Assembly: GCA_002690215.1 (NCBI GenBank)
Contig: NZDS01000083.1
Span: 1 to 52,733 of the forward strand
Direction: 5' to 3'
DNA from: Rhodospirillaceae bacterium
GTDB lineage: Bacteria; Pseudomonadota; Alphaproteobacteria; UBA2966
Length of the DNA stretch: 52,733 nt
In this document: positions 37,177-44,538 of the stretch, piece by piece
Numbering within the stretch: position 1 is the stretch's first letter
Layout: every line of letters begins with the position of its first letter
The notes under the pieces: model-generated
Told to the model about the DNA's origin: nothing
Seen by the model: the letters and a program-made list of their open reading frames with translations, nothing else
Database searches by the model: none
Translations under genes and position numbers: made by a program

Positions 37177-38565
37177 ATGGCCCGGCTGGCTGAACGCTAC
37201 GTCTGCCAGGACTGCGGCACGGTGACCGCCAAATGGGCGGGACGGTGCGAATCTTGTCAGGCCTGGAATACCATCGTCGAGGAGAACACCTCGCCGCCGC
37301 CGCCCAAAGGCCTGTCGACGGGCCGTGGCCGGGTATTCGAATTCGTGCCGCTGGACGGCAAGACCGAAACTCAGGCGCGCCTGACAACCGGCATCAGTGA
37401 ACTCGACCGGGTAACCGGCGAAGGCCTGGTGCCAGCCTCGGCGCTGCTGGTCGGCGGTGATCCCGGCATCGGCAAATCGACGCTGCTGCTGCAGGCGGTG
37501 GCAGGACTGGCCACGGCCGGCGTCGACTGCGTCTACGTCTCGGGCGAAGAGGCCGTGGAACAGGTGCGCCTCAGAGCCCGCCGGCTGGGGCTCGGCCAGG
37601 CCCCAGTGCGCGTGGCCGCCGCCACCAGCGTGCGCGACATTCTGGCCAGCCTGGGCGAAAGGCCGCCGCGGGTAGTAGTGATCGATTCGATCCAGACCAT
37701 GTTCCTCGACAATCTCGAGTCGGCGCCGGGTACCGTCTCCCAGGTCCGCGCCAGCGCCCAGGAGCTGATACGTTTCGCCAAACAGAGCGGCGCCACGGTA
37801 CTGCTCGTCGGCCACGTCACCAAGGAGGGCCAGATCGCCGGACCCCGGGTGCTCGAGCACATGGTCGACACGGTGCTCTATTTCGAGGGCGAGCGCGGCC
37901 ACCAGTTCCGCATCCTACGCGCCGTCAAGAATCGTTTCGGGCCGAGCGACGAGATCGGCGTCTTCGAGATGACCGATCGCGGACTTGCGGAGGTCGCCAA
38001 TCCCTCGGCGCTTTTCCTCAGCGACCGTGAACGCCCGGTCAGCGGCACCGCCGTCTTTGCCGGCATCGAGGGTACGCGGCCGGTACTGGTCGAGATCCAG
38101 GCCCTGGTGGCACCCTCGTCGCTGGCCACACCGAGGCGCGCCGTCGTGGGATGGGACTCGGGCCGGCTGGCCATGGTAATGGCAGTGCTGGACGCGCGCT
38201 GCGGTCTGACGCTGGGCGGGCGCGATGTCTACCTGAACGTTGCCGGCGGCTTGCGCATCAGCGAACCGGGGGCCGACCTGGCGGTGGCGGCGGCGCTGGT
38301 CTCGGCCCTGACCGGGGTACCGGCGCCCGAAGGTGCCGTGGTGTTCGGCGAGATCGGGCTCTCTGGCGAAATCCGCGCCGTTAGCCAGGCCGACCTGAGA
38401 CTGAAGGAGGCGGCGAAATTAGGTTTTACTCGTGCCCTCGCTCCGGCCGCCCGGCAACGCCGCCAGGCGGCATTGGAACTCGACGAGCTGACTCTGCTGA
38501 GCGATCTAGTGCGCCGCTTCGAGGCCGGCAGCGACGGCGCTCAAACATGGAGCGATGATGGATAG
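37177..38565 (+). CDS. radA: DNA repair protein RadA
   Basis: 462 residues. The N-terminal zinc finger is C10/C13 and C24/C27 (YVCQDCGTV and GRCESCQAW). The RecA-like core has Walker A GGDPGIGKST and the RadA-specific KNRFG motif; a Lon-protease-like C-terminal domain follows (LVAPSSLATPRRAVVGWDSG). RadA drives branch migration in recombination. ATG 37177 gives the zinc finger at the usual distance; an upstream ATG lies in the palindromic repeat region. Its end overlaps cvpA by 11 bases. Confidence 0.95.
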   Translation: MARLAERYVCQDCGTVTAKWAGRCESCQAWNTIVEENTSPPPPKGLSTGRGRVFEFVPLDGKTETQARLTTGISELDRVTGEGLVPASALLVGGDPGIGKSTLLLQAVAGLATAGVDCVYVSGEEAVEQVRLRARRLGLGQAPVRVAAATSVRDILASLGERPPRVVVIDSIQTMFLDNLESAPGTVSQVRASAQELIRFAKQSGATVLLVGHVTKEGQIAGPRVLEHMVDTVLYFEGERGHQFRILRAVKNRFGPSDEIGVFEMTDRGLAEVANPSALFLSDRERPVSGTAVFAGIEGTRPVLVEIQALVAPSSLATPRRAVVGWDSGRLAMVMAVLDARCGLTLGGRDVYLNVAGGLRISEPGADLAVAAALVSALTGVPAPEGAVVFGEIGLSGEIRAVSQADLRLKEAAKLGFTRALAPAARQRRQAALELDELTLLSDLVRRFEAGSDGAQTWSDDG

Positions 38566-39229
38566 CCTAGCCGATCTTCCCATCAACGTCGTCGACCTGG
38601 CGGTTGCGGTGGTACTTTTGCTGTCGGCCGGGCTCGCCTTCGTGCGCGGTTTCGTCAAGGAAGTGCTGGGGGTGGCCGGCTGGATCGGTGCCGCCTTTGC
38701 CACACTCTACCTGCTGCCGCTGGTCGAGCCACTGGCCAAACAGTACATTCCGATGTCGGCGCCAGTGCCCAGCATCGCCGCCATGGTGGCCCTCTTCCTG
38801 CTGGCATTGGTGCTGTTTTCCTTCCTCGCTCATGCTTTGGCGCGACGCGTGCGCGACAGCACCCTGAACGCCCTCGATCGTTCGCTGGGCTTTCTTTTCG
38901 GTCTGCTGCGCGGCGCCGTGGTGGTCTGCATCGCTTACCTGCTGGTCGAAATGTTTCTGCCCCAAACCGAACAGCCCCCTTGGCTGCGCGAGGCCCGTGT
39001 CATGCCCATTGCGCGCACGGGCAAGAACATGTTGTGTACCTTGGTGCCGCGGAAATACCGCGAGCAATGTCAGTCACCCGATGCCGCCGGATCACCCTCG
39101 CCGGCGGCAGGAGAAGAAAGCGGCTTCCTGCCCAAAGTTCTCGACAAGGCGCGCGACTCGGACGACGAAACCGGGTACAAGAGGTCGCCCCGCAAGCAGC
39201 TCGAGCAACTCATCAGGAGCAACCAGTAA
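38555..39229 (+). CDS. cvpA: CvpA family membrane protein
   Basis: 224 residues. Four hydrophobic segments in the first about 140 residues, including LAVAVVLLLSAGLAFVRGFV and the RDSTLNALDRSLGFLFGLLR region that is typical of CvpA. The C-terminal about 70 residues are charged and probably cytoplasmic. CvpA precedes purF in many bacteria, though the link to purine synthesis is unclear. Start ATG 38555 overlaps the radA end; ATG 38558 is equally possible. Confidence 0.9.
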   Translation: MMDSLADLPINVVDLAVAVVLLLSAGLAFVRGFVKEVLGVAGWIGAAFATLYLLPLVEPLAKQYIPMSAPVPSIAAMVALFLLALVLFSFLAHALARRVRDSTLNALDRSLGFLFGLLRGAVVVCIAYLLVEMFLPQTEQPPWLREARVMPIARTGKNMLCTLVPRKYREQCQSPDAAGSPSPAAGEESGFLPKVLDKARDSDDETGYKRSPRKQLEQLIRSNQ

Positions 39230-39234
39230 GGCCC

Positions 39235-40686
39235 ATGGCCAACGTATCCTGGGACAACGCCGACCGCATGCGCGACGAGTGTGGCATCTTCGCCATCTTC
39301 GGCCACCCTGACGCGGCCGCCCTGGCGGCCCTGGGCCTGCACGCCTTGCAGCACCGGGGCCAAGAATCGGCCGGCATCGTCACCTACGACGGCAGCCACT
39401 TCAATACCCACCGAGCGCTCGGGCTGGTCGGCGACATCTTCGGCTCGGAAAAGGTCATGACCCGGCTGAAAGGCGACACCGCGGTCGGCCACGTGCGCTA
39501 TTCGACTACCGGTGGCACGCTTTTTCGCAACGTCCAGCCGTTGTTCGCCGAGTTCGCCTTCGGCGGCCTGGCCATGGCCCACAACGGCAATTTGACCAAC
39601 ACCTGGGCGTTGCGGCGCGCCCTGGTAGATCGGGGCAGCATCTTCCAGTCGACCGCCGACTCCGAGGTTTTGATCCACCTTATCGCCACCAGCACCTATT
39701 CCGGCGTCATCGACCGTTTCGTCGATGCACTGAACTCGGTCGTCGGGGCCTATTCGCTGGTGGCGCTGACGGACGATGCCGTGATCGGCATGCGCGATCC
39801 GCTGGGCGTGCGGCCGCTGGTTCTGGGCACCCTGGATGGCGCCCACATCCTGGCGTCCGAAAGCTGTGCGCTCGACATCATCGGCGCCCATCACGTGCGC
39901 GACGTCAAGCCAGGCGAAATCATCGTCATCGACCGACGCGGGGTGCAAAGTCTGTCACCCTTCGCTGCCGCCGATTCGCGCTTTTGCATCTTCGAATATA
40001 TTTACTTCGCCCGCCCCGACAGCCTAGTCGAAGGCATCAACGTCTACCAAGCCCGCAAGCGCATCGGCGCCGAACTGGCGGCGGAAAACCCGGTGGACGC
40101 GGACATCTGCGTGGCGGTACCCGATTCGGGAACGCCGGCCGCCATCGGCTATGCCGACGCCGCCAGCATACCTTTCGAGATAGGCATCGTGCGCAACCAC
40201 TACGTAGGGCGCACCTTTATCGAACCGGGCGAACAGATCCGCCATTTGGGGGTCAAGCTCAAGCACAACGCCAACCGCGCCTACGTCGAGGGCAAGCGGG
40301 TGGTTCTGGTCGACGATTCCATCGTGCGCGGCACTACATCAACCAAGATCGTCGAGATGATGCGCAACGCCGGCGCTGCCGAAGTGCACATGCGGGTGGC
40401 CAGCCCACCCATCTCGGACCCCTGCTTCTACGGCGTCGATACGCCGGATAAGGACGACCTATTGGCCGCCGGCATGGACATCCCGGCGATGCAGGAATTC
40501 ATCGGTGTCGATAGCCTGGCTTACCTTTCCATAGAGGGACTCTATCGGGCATTGGGCGAAGATGGCCGCCATGACGAGCCACAGTATTGCGACGCCTGCC
40601 TCTCGGGCGCCTACCCCATCGCGCTGGTGGACCATGACGACGGTGACGCCCCAGCCCAGCTTTCACTGCTGGCCGAACAGGCCTGA
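39235..40686 (+). CDS. purF: Amidophosphoribosyltransferase
   Basis: 483 residues, first committed step of purine synthesis. The N-terminal glutamine amidotransferase begins at Cys16 (DECGIFAIFG), so the first 15 residues form a propeptide to be removed as in B. subtilis-type enzymes. GHVRYSTTGG and AHNGNLTN mark the glutaminase; the PRPP loop VVLVDDSIVRGTTS marks the transferase. It lies five bases after cvpA, with an AGGAG overlapping the end of cvpA. Confidence 0.96.
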   Translation: MANVSWDNADRMRDECGIFAIFGHPDAAALAALGLHALQHRGQESAGIVTYDGSHFNTHRALGLVGDIFGSEKVMTRLKGDTAVGHVRYSTTGGTLFRNVQPLFAEFAFGGLAMAHNGNLTNTWALRRALVDRGSIFQSTADSEVLIHLIATSTYSGVIDRFVDALNSVVGAYSLVALTDDAVIGMRDPLGVRPLVLGTLDGAHILASESCALDIIGAHHVRDVKPGEIIVIDRRGVQSLSPFAAADSRFCIFEYIYFARPDSLVEGINVYQARKRIGAELAAENPVDADICVAVPDSGTPAAIGYADAASIPFEIGIVRNHYVGRTFIEPGEQIRHLGVKLKHNANRAYVEGKRVVLVDDSIVRGTTSTKIVEMMRNAGAAEVHMRVASPPISDPCFYGVDTPDKDDLLAAGMDIPAMQEFIGVDSLAYLSIEGLYRALGEDGRHDEPQYCDACLSGAYPIALVDHDDGDAPAQLSLLAEQA

Positions 40687-40695
40687 AGCTCCGCC

Positions 40696-41403
40696 GTGGC
40701 GCCACGTCTAAAGGACCGGGTGGCCCTGGTCACCGGCGCCTCGCGGGGCCTCGGTGCCGCGGTGGCCGAGCGCTTCGCTGCCGAAGGAGCTCATGTCATC
40801 CTGGTGGCCCGCAACGTCGGCGGCCTGGAAGAGTGCGACGACCGCGTCAAGGCAGCCGGCGGCAGTGCCACCCTGGTACCCCTCGACCTCAGCGACGGTG
40901 CCGGCATCGATCGCCTGGGCGCCGCCGTGGCCGAACGCTGGGGCCGCCTCGATGTGCTGCTGGGCAACGCCGCCATGCTGGGCGGCCTGAGCCCGGTCGG
41001 CCACTTCGACCCCGAAACCTGGGACCAGGTGCTGGCCATCAACACAACGGCCAATTGGCGCCTGATCCGTTCCTTCGACCCCTTGCTCAGGGCCGCCGAG
41101 GCGGGTCGCGCCATCTTCGTCACTTCAGGGGTCACAGAGGGCGTGTTCCCCTATTGGGCTGCGTATGCCGCCAGCAAGTCGGCGCTGGAGGCCATGGTGC
41201 AAATTTACGCCGCCGAGGTGCACAAGACGGCGGTGCGCGCCAACCTGATCAACCCCGGACCCCTGGCCACCCGGCTGCGGGCCCAGGCTTTCCCCGGCGA
41301 GGATCCGAACGAGCTGGCCCAGCCCGAAAGCATCACAGACGTCTTCGTCGACTTGGCCTCGGCCGAATGTCAACGCAACGGCGAGATCGTCAAGGCGACT
41401 TAG
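40696..41403 (+). CDS. Short-chain dehydrogenase/reductase (SDR)
   Basis: 235-residue classical SDR. TGASRGLGAAVAERF is the cofactor loop, LLGNAAMLGGL the NAG-type strand, and AAYAASKSALEAMVQIY gives the Tyr/Lys pair; catalytic Ser is in VTSGVTEG. An SDR directly after purF is common in Alphaproteobacteria. The specific substrate is unknown. GTG 40696 is the start; it is nine bases after the purF stop, and purF-SDR are probably cotranscribed. Confidence 0.88.
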   Translation: MAPRLKDRVALVTGASRGLGAAVAERFAAEGAHVILVARNVGGLEECDDRVKAAGGSATLVPLDLSDGAGIDRLGAAVAERWGRLDVLLGNAAMLGGLSPVGHFDPETWDQVLAINTTANWRLIRSFDPLLRAAEAGRAIFVTSGVTEGVFPYWAAYAASKSALEAMVQIYAAEVHKTAVRANLINPGPLATRLRAQAFPGEDPNELAQPESITDVFVDLASAECQRNGEIVKAT

Positions 41404-41423
41404 ACGACAAGGGAGATCTTGCC

Positions 41424-42350
41424 ATCAGCAGCGACAAACTGGTTGCGCTCAAGGACGCCATCGCGACCCACGTCGGTGACGGCGACAGCGTGGTGTTGGG
41501 GGCGGCATTGGAGAACGCCATTCCCTTTGCCGCCAACCACGAGCTGATCCGCCAGGGCCGGCGTGGGCTGACGCTCATCGCGCCGATATCCGACATGTCC
41601 ACCGATCTCTTGATTGGAGCGGGTTGCGTGGCCCAGGTCACGGGTGCCTGGGTGGGCAGCGTATCAGGTGGGTTGGGCCACAACTACCGCCGCGCTGCCG
41701 AGACAGGAACGCCCCACCCCATACGCATCAACGATCACTCCAATTTCGCCTTGGGCATGGCGTTGTTTGCCGGCGCCTACGGGCTGCCCTACGTGCCCAT
41801 CAAGTCGGTGCTGGGCTCGGGCATCGTGGCATCCAATCCAGCCATCAAGCTGACCGAGAATCCCTTTGCCGAGGAAACCGAGCCCGTGGCCCTGGTGCCG
41901 CCCTTGAAGCCCGACGTGGCCATCCTGGTGGCCCAGCGGGCGGACCGCCAGGGTAACTGCCACATCTGGGGCTCGACCGGCGTGTCGCAGGAATCCGCCG
42001 TCGCCGCCGACCGCGTTATCGTGCTAACCGAGGAGATCGTGGCGCCCGAGGTCATCGCTTCGGATCCTGGCCGCGTGCTCTTTCCCGGTTTCCTGGTTAA
42101 CGCCGTATGCCAGGTCGTCGCCGGCTGCCACCCGGCGCCGTTGACCGGCTATTGGCAACGCGACAACGCCTTCTTCAACGACTACCACGAGGCCAGCCGC
42201 GAGGCCGAAGGTTTTGACCGCTGGTGCGACGAATGGGTGCGCGAGGTGGCCGATCACGACGGCTATCGGGCCAAACTGGGCGAGCGTCTGGAGAACTTAC
42301 GCATTCACGGCCAGGCACTTTCGGAACCGGCCAACTGGGCCGCCGAGTAG
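41424..42350 (+). CDS. CoA-transferase alpha subunit, apparent ATC start
   Basis: 308 residues of the short CoA-transferase family (glutaconate CoA-transferase A/IpdA-like). SSDKLVALKDAIATHVGDGD is the usual N-terminus; then LTLIAPISDMSTDLLIGAGC, then the C-terminal DPGRVLFPGFLVNAVCQVVA. No ATG, GTG or TTG occurs in frame near this N-terminus. AAGGGAG (41409-41415) lies eight bases before ATC 41424, which would encode the Met where relatives start. The next in-frame candidates (CTG 41439 or a GTG near 41490) would remove conserved residues. Either a rare ATC start or a one-base error in ATG. The partner subunit follows four bases later. Confidence 0.8.
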   Translation: MSSDKLVALKDAIATHVGDGDSVVLGAALENAIPFAANHELIRQGRRGLTLIAPISDMSTDLLIGAGCVAQVTGAWVGSVSGGLGHNYRRAAETGTPHPIRINDHSNFALGMALFAGAYGLPYVPIKSVLGSGIVASNPAIKLTENPFAEETEPVALVPPLKPDVAILVAQRADRQGNCHIWGSTGVSQESAVAADRVIVLTEEIVAPEVIASDPGRVLFPGFLVNAVCQVVAGCHPAPLTGYWQRDNAFFNDYHEASREAEGFDRWCDEWVREVADHDGYRAKLGERLENLRIHGQALSEPANWAAE

Positions 42351-42354
42351 GGCC

Positions 42355-43116
42355 ATGCCGAATTATTCCACCCAGGAGATGATGATCATCGCCGCGGCCC
42401 GTGAGATCAAAGATCATGAGCGCATCTTTGTCGGTATGCGCCTCCCCATCACGGCCTTCGGTGTCGCCCGCCTGACCCACGCGCCCAACGCCATGGGGCT
42501 CTTCGAATGCGGCATAGCACGCTACCAGCCCGCGGACGGTATGCTCTTCACCATGAGCGACGGCCCCAACCAGTTGGGCGCCGCTTGGTGCACGGGGCTG
42601 GTCCAGATCATGGGACTGTTGAGCGGTGGCCACGCCGATGCCGGCTTCATCGGGGGCGCCCAAGTCGACCGCTTCGGCAACATCAATTCGTCCTACATCG
42701 GCGATTTCGAGGCCCCAAAGGTCAAACTGCCGGGCACCGGTGGTGCCACCGACATCGCCGCCATGGCAGGTCGTCTGATCGCCATAATGAACCACGAAAA
42801 GCACCGCCTGGTAGAGCGGGTCGATTACCTCTCTTCGGTCGGTTTCCTGGAGGGCGGCGAGAGCCGGGCTCGAGCGGGCCTCTCAGGCGGCGGTCCGGCC
42901 GCCGTCATCACCGACCGTGCCATCCTGCGCCCTTATGGCACTGGGAACGAGCTGCACCTGGCGTCGGTCCATCCCGGGCACACGCCCGAGGAGGTGATCG
43001 AGAACACCGGCTGGACGCTCAAATGCCTGCCCGAGGTGGTTGAGACTAAAGCGCCGACAGACGAGGAAATGACGGCGCTGCACGAGATCGACAGCGAGGG
43101 GTTTTGGCGCAGCTAA
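42355..43116 (+). CDS. CoA-transferase beta subunit
   Basis: 253 residues, beta subunit of the same enzyme. FECG at residues 50-53 resembles the ExG region that carries the covalent Glu in glutaconate CoA-transferase beta subunits, so Glu51 is the likely nucleophile. DAGFIGGAQVDRFGNINSSY and GTGGATDIAAMAGRLIAIMN are typical. The relatives include IpdB of steroid degradation, which acts as a hydrolase, so the reaction is unsettled. It begins four bases after the alpha gene stop. The pair may act on a dicarboxylic or branched acyl-CoA. Confidence 0.85.
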   Translation: MPNYSTQEMMIIAAAREIKDHERIFVGMRLPITAFGVARLTHAPNAMGLFECGIARYQPADGMLFTMSDGPNQLGAAWCTGLVQIMGLLSGGHADAGFIGGAQVDRFGNINSSYIGDFEAPKVKLPGTGGATDIAAMAGRLIAIMNHEKHRLVERVDYLSSVGFLEGGESRARAGLSGGGPAAVITDRAILRPYGTGNELHLASVHPGHTPEEVIENTGWTLKCLPEVVETKAPTDEEMTALHEIDSEGFWRS

Positions 43117-43131
43117 CGGGATCAGGGAATC

Positions 43132-43503
43132 ATGGAAAAGCGCCTCTATTTCGTCGTCGGCGACATGCTGGCTTGTGGTTCGCTTGGCGCCGCGGCCGGT
43201 TGGCTGGCCTTTGCGGCCATGCCGCAGAACTGGTGGTTTCCGGTTACCATGGTGCTGGGCATGTTCCTCGGCATGGTCGTGGGATCGCTCGGCGGATTCC
43301 TCTTCTCTCCCTTCTTCGGCGCCATGGAGATCGCCTTGCCCACGGCACTCGCCGGTATGATGGCCGGCATGGCGGGCGGCATGCAGGCGGTGATGCCCGA
43401 GATGGAAGCGGGCGAAGCGTTGCGCATGGGAGCTGGTGTCGGAATTCTCTGCCTGGTCTTCACCTATCTGCTGCAGTCGCGACTAAACGGCGAGGTGGGC
43501 TGA
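43132..43503 (+). CDS. Small four-helix membrane protein of unknown function
   Basis: 123 residues with four hydrophobic segments (LACGSLGAAAGWLAFAAM, FPVTMVLGMFLGMVVGSLGG, ALAGMMAGMAGGMQAV and MGAGVGILCLVFTYLL), unusually rich in Met and Gly. No catalytic motif is seen and I do not recognise the family. It overlaps the methyltransferase start by one base, so it is translated with it and probably has a shared role. A membrane carrier or chaperone for a hydrophobic substrate is possible but unproven. Confidence 0.75.
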   Translation: MEKRLYFVVGDMLACGSLGAAAGWLAFAAMPQNWWFPVTMVLGMFLGMVVGSLGGFLFSPFFGAMEIALPTALAGMMAGMAGGMQAVMPEMEAGEALRMGAGVGILCLVFTYLLQSRLNGEVG

Positions 43504-44123
43504 TGAACGAAAAAACCCAAAGAAAGTGGGATTCGGCTGCCAAGCTCTACGACCTGACCGGCGGCTTCGGCCCGGAAAAGCGATGGCAGCCCCACAAGCA
43601 GCGCTTGTTCTCGGGCATGTACGGCAAGGTTCTCTTTCTCGCCGCGGGAACCGGCCTCGATTTCGCTTCCTTCCCGCCCGGCCAGGACATAACTGCCATC
43701 GACATCAGCGCCGGCATGCTGGAAAAGGCGAAACCCCGAGCCGCAACCTACCAGGGCGAGCTTCAGCTGCGGCAAATGGACGTCCACAAGATGGACTTCC
43801 AGACGGCTTCGTTCGACCAGATCTACACCTCCTGTACTTTCTGTTCAGTGCCTGATCCGGTGGCGGGACTGCAAGCGCTCCGCCGCGTTCTCAAGCCCGG
43901 CGGCCGGCTCGGCATGTTCGAACACACCGGCTCGCGGACCTTTCCCTTTGGACTCATGCTCAACGTCATGAACCCTCTTTGCCGCCATTTGGGCCCCGAG
44001 ATCAACCGCGACACCGAGGCCAACGTCGAGGCCGCGGGCTTCGCAATCGAAAAAATCACCAACGTCTACTTGGACGTCGTCAAAACCATTGAGGCCAGAG
44101 CACCAAGCGATGAACAAACTTAA
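43503..44123 (+). CDS. Class I SAM-dependent methyltransferase
   Basis: 206 residues. The SAM loop reads VLFLAAGTGLDFASFP and is followed by ITAIDISAGMLEKAK, and motif post I at RVLKPGGRLGMFEHTGSR is of the UbiE/quinone or phospholipid methyltransferase type. The glycine loop is slightly degenerate (FLAAGTG where DxGxGxG is common). The substrate is unknown; by analogy with UbiE/PmtA relatives a lipid or quinone is plausible. Coupled to the upstream membrane protein and overlapping the thioesterase by 14 bases. Confidence 0.82.
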   Translation: MNEKTQRKWDSAAKLYDLTGGFGPEKRWQPHKQRLFSGMYGKVLFLAAGTGLDFASFPPGQDITAIDISAGMLEKAKPRAATYQGELQLRQMDVHKMDFQTASFDQIYTSCTFCSVPDPVAGLQALRRVLKPGGRLGMFEHTGSRTFPFGLMLNVMNPLCRHLGPEINRDTEANVEAAGFAIEKITNVYLDVVKTIEARAPSDEQT

Positions 44124-44529
44124 CGAATCGGAAGTTGCCGAAATTTGCCGCACCGCCGTGCCCCTGGTGGCACAGCTGGGATTGCAACTCGAAGAACTGG
44201 ACGGCCCACGGATACGCTTACGCATGCCCTATCGCGAGATCATGGTGCGGCCCGGCGGCACGGTGTCGGGTCCGGCCATGATGGGCATGGCCGATTTCGC
44301 CCTCTACATAGCCATCATGAACGTTATCGGCCGCGTCGACATGATTCTGGCCACCGGCCTCAATTTCAGCTTCCTGCGCGCCCCCAAGCCCATCGACGTG
44401 CTCTGCGAGACCAACATGCTCAAAATGGGCAAGCGCCTTTGTATCGGCGAGGTTACGATCTACTCCGACGGCGACCCCGATCCGGTGGCCCACATAGTCG
44501 GCACCAGCTCAATCCCACCACAGCCATAG
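44110..44529 (+). CDS. PaaI-type hotdog thioesterase
   Basis: 139 residues of the hotdog fold, PaaI/YdiI-like. The core strands show LRMPYREIMVRPGGTVSGP, then MMGMADFALYIAIM and LNFSFLRAPKPIDVLCE, with IGEVTIYSDGD at the end. Hydrolyses acyl-CoA thioesters in this family. ATG 44110 gives the standard N-terminus; upstream ATGs would lie in the methyltransferase. It is the last gene of the run that begins at the CoA-transferase, so an acyl-CoA-related role for that whole run is plausible. Convergent to the next gene with a nine-base gap. Confidence 0.82.
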   Translation: MNKLNESEVAEICRTAVPLVAQLGLQLEELDGPRIRLRMPYREIMVRPGGTVSGPAMMGMADFALYIAIMNVIGRVDMILATGLNFSFLRAPKPIDVLCETNMLKMGKRLCIGEVTIYSDGDPDPVAHIVGTSSIPPQP

Positions 44530-44538
44530 AGCACTTAT

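Noticed and set aside
40833-41423. N-terminal extension of the CoA-transferase alpha gene into the SDR
   Set aside because: It overlaps a well-supported SDR in another frame and has no CoA-transferase similarity.
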